Shown one piece after another: positions 1 to 6,003 of a DNA stretch of 10,343 bases. The position numbers and the translations under genes are program-made. The stretch is from Helicobacteraceae bacterium. Lineage in GTDB: Bacteria > Campylobacterota > Campylobacteria > Campylobacterales > SZUA-545. The notes under the pieces were generated by a model. That model did not search any database. It worked only from the letters and a program-made list of their open reading frames with translations, and was not told the origin of the DNA. The number at the start of each line of letters is the position of its first letter. Positions within the stretch are counted from its first letter, which is position 1. The DNA is taken from assembly GCA_011390075.1 (NCBI GenBank), contig JAABTA010000012.1:1-10343 (forward strand), read 5' to 3'.

Positions 1-28
1 ACACTTGAAAAATAGCCTACTAGTTGGA

Positions 29-49
29 ACCTATTGTGATACCTATTGT
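29..49. repeat. Direct repeat ACCTATTGT x2, 12-bp period
   Basis: The 9-mer ACCTATTGT occurs at 29-37 and again at 41-49, separated by GAT. It lies about 55-77 bp upstream of the start codon of the sensor kinase gene, where an activator or response-regulator site could sit. The period is also a whole number of codons, and frame 2 stays open from the left edge to a TAA at 56-58. The repeat could therefore belong to the tail of an upstream coding region. It may also be chance in AT-rich DNA. Confidence 0.3.
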
Positions 50-90
50 CAAATTTAAGCAAATTCTAATATTTTGCTTTGACAAATAAG

Positions 91-99
91 TGATATAAT
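91..99 (+). promoter_or_regulatory. Extended -10 promoter element upstream of the sensor kinase gene
   Basis: TGATATAAT matches the extended -10 consensus TGnTATAAT exactly. No -35 box lies at 16-18 bp, which is normal for Campylobacterota sigma-70 promoters; these rely on an AT-rich upstream stretch, as seen here. Transcription is expected about 6-8 nt downstream of the hexamer, near 105-107, which coincides with the ATG at 105. No good Shine-Dalgarno sequence fits between the box and the ATG. The mRNA may therefore be leaderless, or it may start at another promoter upstream of the window. Confidence 0.6.
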
Positions 100-104
100 A
101 AAGA

Positions 105-3100
105 ATGAAAAAAACAGTAACTCTCCTCTTTTTTCTTCTACTGCCTCTGCTACTTTTGGGTAAGCACATTGAACTTACCCAAAAAGAAGAGGTGTTTATC
201 CAAAACCATCCAGAGATTATTTTTGGGGTAGATAGCTCATGGGAGCCTAGTGTTGTTATCTCTCCTGATGGTAAAATGTATGGAATTGACAAAGAGACAA
301 TTGACAGCATTAATGAACTCTCTGGGCTTAATATCAAACTTGTTACAGGAGAGTGGTGGCGGTTAGTTGAAAAACTTAAGAGGAAAAAAATAGATGGTCT
401 TAGCTCCTCATTGCCTCATAATGAGAGAAGTGATTTTGCTCTTTTTACAGACAGCTATACCTCTGCATCGAAAGTTATCTATGTTAGAAAAGAGAGCATG
501 CCAGCCATTGCTACTCTTGCAGATCTTAAAGAAAAAAAAGTTGCTATTTTGCAAAACAACTTGCAGGAGAAAAAGTTTATAAACTCTTTAAAGGGTGTAA
601 ATTACTTGGAGTTTACTACCTATGAAGAGTCTTTAGAGGCGCTTATAGCAGGATCTGTTGATGCAATGATTGGCACAGAACTCTTTAATAATACCTTGTT
701 AAAATATGGGCTCTCAAGTGTCAAACCTCTTACTTTTGCAGGCAAACCAATGGATCTAGTCTTTAGCATTAGAGACGATATGCCTGAGCTTGCTTCGATT
801 GTGAACAAAGCTTTAGAAAAACTCACTCTTTCGCAAAGAAATAGAATAAAAGCAAAATATCTGGGTATGACGCAAGAGATGTTTTTCAAAGATATTAACT
901 CCATTACTTTTACGCAGCAGGAGAAAGATTTTATTAAAAACAGTGGGGCTATTACAATAGGTTCCATTGATTCCTATAGCCCCTTTAGCTTTATGAAAAA
1001 TGGTGAGAAAGTAGGGCTCACACAGGATTTAATTGAAGAGATCTCAAAAAGAAGTGGATTGGAGTTTGTCAAGGTAGGTGGTTCATGGCCACAGGTGTTT
1101 GGAATGTTTAAAAATCAAGAGATTGATTGTATCTCCGAGCTCTCGTTTAAAGAAGAGAGACTTCCCTTTACAATATACACAGAACCCTACTATGAAATCC
1201 CAATAGGGGTCTTTACCCAAAAAGATTTTCCAGAGTATAAAGGGGTGCAAAGCCTTGTGGGGAAAAAAGTAGGCATTGTTAAAGGATCGTACCTTGAGTC
1301 TCTTTTGGTTGATAACGGCTCTTTTGAAATGATTACCTTTGACTCTTCTGATGAGAGGTTTGTTGGTCTTAAAAATGGTGAGGTAGATGCGGTTTTAAGC
1401 AATGCTATGACTATCTATAGATTAGACTCAACTCTTTTTCTAAGTGATATTAAATTAGCGGGAATATTTAACTATCAAGGTGTTAAAAAAGAAGATCTTC
1501 GCTTTGGTATCAACAAGAATAAACCGCTTTTAGCCTCTATTATGCAAAAAACACTTCATTCTATAGAGTTTTCAAAAATGCTAAAGATAAAAAATCGCTG
1601 GATCACCTCTTTAGCTGATACAAAGATCTCTTTAACCCAAAAAGAGAAAGAGTGGATTGATAATAATCAAGTCTTAGTAGGGATTGAAAACTCCAAACCC
1701 TATATCTTTTTTAATAAAACAAACAATGAAATAGATGGGCTTTATGGAGATATTTTTAAAAGAGTAGTACAAAACACAGGGCTTAATGTCTCCTATCTTG
1801 CAGACAAAAACTGGTCAAATCTTTTGCAAGACTTTCATGATGGAGCCATCGATGTTTTACCTGCAACATTTTACACCAAGCAAAGAGAAGCATTTGGCTT
1901 TTTTAGTGATGATTATTACAAAGTGCGAGAGTATATCTATGTGAGAAACGAAAGTTCCGTGGGCTCTTTTAGAGATCTTGCCCAAAGAAAAGTTGCTGTG
2001 GTTAAAAACTATGGCACCATAGAAAAGCTACAACAGATTTTTCCTACAATCGAGATTGTGCCAACACAAGATCTCGCTGAATCTATTAGCCTCGTTTTAA
2101 ACAAAGAGGTGGACGCTTTGGTTGATTACCATCTTGTGGTGGAAAATTATATGCGAGACAACTCTATAGTTGGGCTCAAAGGTTTAGCACAAAGTGACCT
2201 TGAGTCTGTTTCGGTGCATCTGTTTTCCCATATTGAAAAACCAATCTTGCGAGATATCTTACAAAAAGGGCTTCGGGCTATTGATAGAGTTGAGAAAAAC
2301 CATATTCTCTCAAAGTGGTTGCATACAAACTCTTTTTACGAAAATGGCTACGCTCTTACAGAAAGAGAGAAAAATTTTTTAGATACCCATCCAACTATAC
2401 GGTTTAGAGTGCGCCCAAACAGACCTCCTTTTGAGTTTGAAAAAAATGGCAAACCTGTAGGCATTGCGGTGGACTATATCAAAAAAGTAGCTCAGAAAAT
2501 CGGTTTGGAGCCAAAATTTATTCTAGATAACACCCCAATAAACGAGTCGTTTAAGGTGCTTAGTCAAGCCCAAAGAGAGTTTGATACCCTGCTTTTGGCA
2601 ACAAAAAGTAGAGACAGAGAGCGTTTTTTATCCTTTGGAGAGAGCTATCTCTCCTATCCTGTGATGATTATCGCCAATAAAAATGCCCCCTATGTTGCAA
2701 GCATGAAAGATCTCAGTAATAAAAAGGTTGTTTTAGAGAAGGATTTTTTAATCAATAGGTGGATTGCTAAAGATTATCCAGATATACACAGAGTCATTGC
2801 AAAAGATACCCAGCACGCCCTAGAGATGGTTCATCACTCTGCTGAGTTTTTTTATGTGGGGAATATGGCTATTGCCAACTATCTCAATATCTTTGGAGGA
2901 TTAGAGAACTTAAAAATTGCCGCCCCTTCGGATTATGGCAATATTGACTATCACTTTGTTGCCCCAAAACAGTGGCCAGAGCTTACCTCTATTCTCTCCA
3001 AAGGCTATCAACAGATAAGCCCCAAAGAGCACTCTGCCATCCAGCAAAAGTGGTTTTCTGTGCAGTATGTAGAGAAATTTGACTATGGGTTGCTTTGGAA

Positions 3101-3920
3101 GATCTTAGGGGTAATTGCTGTTGTTATTCTCTGGATTGTGTGGTGGAATAGAAAATTGGCAACAAAGGTAGAGGAGGGGGTGCAAAAACACAAGACTCAA
3201 GAAGCGCTTTTAGTGCAACAGTCAAAAATGGCAGCTATGGGAGAGATGATTAACAACATCGCCCACCAGTGGCGACAGCCTCTAAACTCCATCTATATCC
3301 AAGCTCAAGAGATTAGCTATATTGTAGAGTATGAATCCTCTGATCCTGTTGCCCTTAAAGAGCTAGAAACTAGCATTAAAAATCAGGTCAAATATATGAA
3401 CAGCACCATCGATGATTTTAGAAACTTTTTTAAACCATCAACAAAAAGTATTTTTAGGCTTTTACAGGCTATCGAAGATGTTTTGTTTCTTATTGAAGGC
3501 AGACTGAAAAGGCTAGACATAAAGGTGGAGATTCCTAGGAGAGAGACTCTTAAGGAGATAACACTTAAAGGGTTTGAAAATGAGTTTAAACAGGTTATTT
3601 TAAACCTTATAAACAATGCTTGCGATGTGTTTGAAGAGAAGGGAAGTTTCCATAATACAATCTCTATTGAAGCCACGCTAAAGAGCAAAACAGTAGTAAT
3701 CACAATAGGAGATAATGGCGGTGGTATCCCTCAAGAACTTTTACCAGACAAACTCTTTGAGCCCTACACAACCACCAAAGGAGAAAAAGGAACTGGCATT
3801 GGTCTTCAGATGAGTCAAATGATTATTACCGAAAAGTTTAATGGCACAATCAAAGCCCAAAATACCCCACAAGGAGCAAAGTTTATTGTTACTCTTCCTT
3901 GTGATGATGAGTCATGTTAA
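105..3920 (+). CDS. Sensor histidine kinase with four tandem periplasmic solute-binding domains
   Basis: This is a 1271-residue membrane sensor. Residues 1-19 form a signal peptide (Met-Lys-Lys then a Leu/Phe-rich core), which supports the ATG at 105. Four SBP_bac_3-type domains follow, at roughly 35-250, 278-500, 520-742 and 760-988. Each is introduced by a related Leu/Phe-Thr-X-X-Glu-Lys/Glu segment, starting at 24, 269, 510 and 751. Each carries an R-x(2)-F-x(3)-[TSG]-x(2)-Y motif, with Arg at 108, 352, 594 and 838; in amino-acid-binding proteins this Arg contacts the ligand carboxylate. A single transmembrane helix spans about 996-1014. The cytoplasmic part has the H-box with phospho-acceptor His1054 (HQWRQPLN), an N-box around Asn1167-Asn1171, a G1 box at Asp1203-Gly1207 and a G2 box at Gly1229-Gly1233. 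There is no PAS or receiver domain. The architecture resembles BvgS/EvgS sensors, but with four flytrap domains and without the PAS and relay modules. The ligand is probably an amino acid or related carboxylate (inference). The partner regulator is not in the window. Confidence 0.93.
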   Translation: MKKTVTLLFFLLLPLLLLGKHIELTQKEEVFIQNHPEIIFGVDSSWEPSVVISPDGKMYGIDKETIDSINELSGLNIKLVTGEWWRLVEKLKRKKIDGLSSSLPHNERSDFALFTDSYTSASKVIYVRKESMPAIATLADLKEKKVAILQNNLQEKKFINSLKGVNYLEFTTYEESLEALIAGSVDAMIGTELFNNTLLKYGLSSVKPLTFAGKPMDLVFSIRDDMPELASIVNKALEKLTLSQRNRIKAKYLGMTQEMFFKDINSITFTQQEKDFIKNSGAITIGSIDSYSPFSFMKNGEKVGLTQDLIEEISKRSGLEFVKVGGSWPQVFGMFKNQEIDCISELSFKEERLPFTIYTEPYYEIPIGVFTQKDFPEYKGVQSLVGKKVGIVKGSYLESLLVDNGSFEMITFDSSDERFVGLKNGEVDAVLSNAMTIYRLDSTLFLSDIKLAGIFNYQGVKKEDLRFGINKNKPLLASIMQKTLHSIEFSKMLKIKNRWITSLADTKISLTQKEKEWIDNNQVLVGIENSKPYIFFNKTNNEIDGLYGDIFKRVVQNTGLNVSYLADKNWSNLLQDFHDGAIDVLPATFYTKQREAFGFFSDDYYKVREYIYVRNESSVGSFRDLAQRKVAVVKNYGTIEKLQQIFPTIEIVPTQDLAESISLVLNKEVDALVDYHLVVENYMRDNSIVGLKGLAQSDLESVSVHLFSHIEKPILRDILQKGLRAIDRVEKNHILSKWLHTNSFYENGYALTEREKNFLDTHPTIRFRVRPNRPPFEFEKNGKPVGIAVDYIKKVAQKIGLEPKFILDNTPINESFKVLSQAQREFDTLLLATKSRDRERFLSFGESYLSYPVMIIANKNAPYVASMKDLSNKKVVLEKDFLINRWIAKDYPDIHRVIAKDTQHALEMVHHSAEFFYVGNMAIANYLNIFGGLENLKIAAPSDYGNIDYHFVAPKQWPELTSILSKGYQQISPKEHSAIQQKWFSVQYVEKFDYGLLWKILGVIAVVILWIVWWNRKLATKVEEGVQKHKTQEALLVQQSKMAAMGEMINNIAHQWRQPLNSIYIQAQEISYIVEYESSDPVALKELETSIKNQVKYMNSTIDDFRNFFKPSTKSIFRLLQAIEDVLFLIEGRLKRLDIKVEIPRRETLKEITLKGFENEFKQVILNLINNACDVFEEKGSFHNTISIEATLKSKTVVITIGDNGGGIPQELLPDKLFEPYTTTKGEKGTGIGLQMSQMIITEKFNGTIKAQNTPQGAKFIVTLPCDDESC

Positions 3921-3941
3921 AGCAGGAGAGCTTATTTTAGA

Positions 3942-3947
3942 TACAAT
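3942..3947 (+). promoter_or_regulatory. Possible -10 box of an internal promoter for the peptidase/ligase operon
   Basis: TACAAT lies in the short gap between the kinase stop codon and the peptidase gene, preceded by a T-rich stretch (TTATTTTAGA) like that found upstream of many Campylobacterota -10 boxes. Transcription would begin near 3953-3955, about 20 nt before the ATG at 3975 and just ahead of the GAGAGGG ribosome-binding site. The operon could therefore be transcribed separately from the kinase. A single weak hexamer in AT-rich DNA is limited evidence. Confidence 0.35.
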
Positions 3948-3961
3948 CTACAAAAATACTT

Positions 3962-3968
3962 GAGAGGG
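3962..3968 (+). promoter_or_regulatory. Ribosome binding site that favours the ATG at 3975
   Basis: GAGAGGG ends 6 nt before the ATG at 3975, a normal spacing. The in-frame TTG at 3960 would overlap this site and has no Shine-Dalgarno sequence of its own. The site therefore argues for the internal ATG as the real start. Confidence 0.6.
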
Positions 3969-3974
3969 TACACT

Positions 3975-5081
3975 ATGCAATACCTTAAAGATCTACAAAC
4001 ACTTTGTTCTATCAACTCCTACACAAAAAATAAAAAAGGGGTAGATAGTGTTGCACAACAAATGCGACAGTGGCTAGAACCACTTGGATTTGAGACAAAG
4101 ATCTTCCCTAGAGAGAGTATTGGCGATCACTATCTTTTTCAAAGTAAAAAAAGAGATGGGGATAAGATCCTGCTTTTAGGGCACAACGATACTGTATTTC
4201 CCGATGGTGACTTTGAGACTTTTAACGAAGATGAGCAATGGGTCTATGGCCCAGGAGTGTGTGATATGAAAGGGGGCAATATTGTAGCCCTAGAAGCGCT
4301 CAAAGAGGTCTTTGCTAAAAATGCAGCGATCTACAATATTGACTTTTTTCTTGTTAGCGATGAAGAGAGCGGGAGTGATGATAGCAAGGCGCTCACCCTC
4401 TCTTTGGCTCAAGATTATGACTACTGCTTTGTGTATGAAGCAGCTGGAGCAAATCTAGAGGTTGTCACAGGACGCAAAGGTGTGGGTACTTATACAATTA
4501 CAATCACAGGCAAAGCGTCCCATGCAGGGGTGAGGTATAGCGAAGGCATCAATGCAAATCTAGAGGCGAGCTATAAACTTCAAGAGCTCACCAAACTCAC
4601 TAACTTAGATCTTGGTACAACTGTGAATGTAGGAAAAATTGCAGGGGGTATTGGTGCAAATACCATTAGCCCTAAATGCGAACTCCTTCTTGAAATTCGC
4701 TATATGAGTGAAGAGGAGAGAGAAAGACTCTTAGAGGCTCTTGCGGCTATTACCGAAACTTCTTTTGTCAAGGGAACAAGTGCTGTGCTAAGTGGGCTTA
4801 TTCAAAGAGATGTGATGGAGCCAAATAGTGCCCAAGATAGATGGATAGAAAAATTAGAGCGTATTAGTGGTTACAAACTTCCTACCGAACAAAGAGGTGG
4901 AGTGAGTGATGCCAATCATGTGGCAAGTTGTGGGGTGGTCACACTTGATGGGCTAGGCCCCTTTGGAGATGGGGACCATACGGTAACAGAGAGAGCTTTA
5001 AAAAGCAGTTTTACCCAAAGAATTGATATGATGAGCAAAATTTTTTTGTATCATCAGGAAAAAAGGAGTTTTCATGGATAA
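3975..5081 (+). CDS. M20 family zinc carboxypeptidase (glutamate carboxypeptidase-like)
   Basis: This is a metallo-exopeptidase related to carboxypeptidase G2, ArgE and DapE, expected to remove a C-terminal amino acid (often Glu) from a peptide or conjugate. With the ATG at 3975 it has 368 residues; an in-frame TTG at 3960 would add five, but the ribosome-binding site supports the ATG. The two-metal site is complete: His70 (in GHNDTV, with catalytic Asp72), bridging Asp97 (in GVCDMKGG), general base Glu130 with metal ligand Glu131 (in SDEESG), Glu155, and His335 (in GDGDHT). His183 (SHAG), in the lid/dimerisation domain, contacts the substrate carboxylate in homologues. No signal peptide is seen, so it should be cytoplasmic, unlike secreted carboxypeptidase G2. 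Its end overlaps the next ligase gene by 8 nt, implying translational coupling. In lysine biosynthesis an M20 enzyme (LysK) releases a product made by a RimK-like ligase (LysX); this pairing is similar, but no LysW-type carrier is visible. The exact substrate is unknown. Confidence 0.9.
   Translation: MQYLKDLQTLCSINSYTKNKKGVDSVAQQMRQWLEPLGFETKIFPRESIGDHYLFQSKKRDGDKILLLGHNDTVFPDGDFETFNEDEQWVYGPGVCDMKGGNIVALEALKEVFAKNAAIYNIDFFLVSDEESGSDDSKALTLSLAQDYDYCFVYEAAGANLEVVTGRKGVGTYTITITGKASHAGVRYSEGINANLEASYKLQELTKLTNLDLGTTVNVGKIAGGIGANTISPKCELLLEIRYMSEEERERLLEALAAITETSFVKGTSAVLSGLIQRDVMEPNSAQDRWIEKLERISGYKLPTEQRGGVSDANHVASCGVVTLDGLGPFGDGDHTVTERALKSSFTQRIDMMSKIFLYHQEKRSFHG
5063..5068 (+). promoter_or_regulatory. 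Strong ribosome binding site inside the peptidase 3' end
   Basis: AAGGAG lies 5 nt upstream of the ATG at 5074, within the last codons of the peptidase gene. It fixes the ligase start and creates the 8-nt overlap between the two genes. Confidence 0.75.
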
Positions 5082-6003
5082 GCGAACAGTTGGATTTTGG
5101 TTGTATCAAAATGGAGGCGGAGATAAAATCCAAGAAAAACTAATACAAAAGCTTAATGACAGAGAAATAGAGACGATTACAGGTCTTAATCTTCGAAATG
5201 CCATTGCTAAAGATGGTGATATTATTTGTCAAGGCGATTGTGGCAAAGGGGAAGTTATAGTCAATGCGCTTGATCTCTTTTTCTCCTATAATGCAGGGGA
5301 GCAAACCCAGTATCAAGTCTATTTATACAAAGCTTTAAGTAAGGTTATCCCAACGATTAATAATTTTGATGCTTTTGAGATCACAGAAGATAAGTTTCAT
5401 ACCTCATTTTTACTGAGAAATCATGGTATAGAAACTCCTGATTATAACTTGTGTCACCGTGATGATAGCCATCACCTCACAGAAATAATGAAAACATGGG
5501 ACAAAATGGTCTACAAGCCAACTGACGGCTGGGGTGGTATGGGGCTTACAAAAATTGAGAATGAAGCAAGCCTTGATATGCTCTTGCCATTTTTAAATCA
5601 GATGGATATACGCTACTTTTATGTAGAAAAATTTATAGACTATGATAATACGGATTTTCGTATAGACATTGTTGATGGAAAGTTTGTTAGCTGTTATGGA
5701 AGAAAAGCAGGAGGCAAAGATTGGAGAACAAACATCAGTAGTGGTGGAAGTGTTTTTATAAGAGAACCCAATGATGCTGTAGTTGATTTGGCTTTAAAAG
5801 CCACTGAGGTAACTGGCCTTGAGATTGCGGGAGTAGATATTATATATGATAGAAATAAAGAGGAATATGTTGTGCTAGAGGTTAATGGAATTCCAGCCTT
5901 TGCTACTCCAGAACAAGAACAGGTGGGGTTGGATTTTAACGATAAAAAGATAGATCTTATTGTAGATTTAATTGATAAAAAAACAGGAAAAAAGGAAAAA
6001 TAG
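5074..6003 (+). CDS. RimK-like ATP-grasp amide/peptide ligase
   Basis: This 309-residue protein has the full fold of the RimK/glutathione-synthetase group. These enzymes use ATP to activate a carboxylate as an acyl phosphate and join it to an amine. A pre-ATP-grasp domain covers about 1-95. ATP-binding Lys148 sits before the Gly-rich loop (KPTDGWGGMG). Glu185 lies in the hinge (YVEKFID), followed by Asp194-Phe-Arg196. The W217-R-T-N220 segment and its Gly-Gly turn match the phosphate-binding region. Magnesium ligands Asp255, Glu269 and Asn271 (LEVNG) are all present, so it should be active. The length is close to the roughly 300 residues usual for RimK or LysX. It has no signal peptide. It overlaps the M20 gene by 8 nt, and its TAG shares one base with the next GTG. 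The family includes S6 glutamate ligase, LysX/ArgX and F420 gamma-glutamyl ligase; sequence alone does not say which substrate applies. A cytoplasmic ligase opposed or completed by the adjacent carboxypeptidase is the likeliest role (inference). Confidence 0.9.
   Translation: MDKRTVGFWLYQNGGGDKIQEKLIQKLNDREIETITGLNLRNAIAKDGDIICQGDCGKGEVIVNALDLFFSYNAGEQTQYQVYLYKALSKVIPTINNFDAFEITEDKFHTSFLLRNHGIETPDYNLCHRDDSHHLTEIMKTWDKMVYKPTDGWGGMGLTKIENEASLDMLLPFLNQMDIRYFYVEKFIDYDNTDFRIDIVDGKFVSCYGRKAGGKDWRTNISSGGSVFIREPNDAVVDLALKATEVTGLEIAGVDIIYDRNKEEYVVLEVNGIPAFATPEQEQVGLDFNDKKIDLIVDLIDKKTGKKEK
5991..5996 (+). promoter_or_regulatory. Ribosome binding site for the GTG-started second ligase gene
   Basis: AAAGGA lies 6 nt upstream of the GTG at 6003 and within the last codons of the first ligase. 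It supports the unusual GTG start and the TAGTG stop/start overlap. Confidence 0.65.

Noticed and set aside
1..58. Possible 3' end of an upstream gene
   Set aside because: Frame 1 stops at 13-15 and frame 2 stops at 56-58, but the pieces are too short to identify, so neither can be supported.
79..84. A perfect TTGACA that looks like a -35 box
   Set aside because: It is only 9 bp from the TATAAT at 94-99, too close for a sigma-70 pair, and no -10-like hexamer lies 16-18 bp downstream of it.
20..337. 105-residue open frame on the - strand overlapping the kinase promoter and start
   Set aside because: It is antisense to a well-supported signal peptide and sensor domain, has no recognisable domain, and looks like a shadow frame.
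3383..3703. 106-residue open frame on the - strand inside the kinase core
   Set aside because: It is antisense to the conserved dimerisation and N-box region, so its openness is explained by codon constraints on the real gene.
3921..3974. Intrinsic terminator between the kinase and the M20 gene
   Set aside because: No GC-rich hairpin followed by a T-run is present in this gap.
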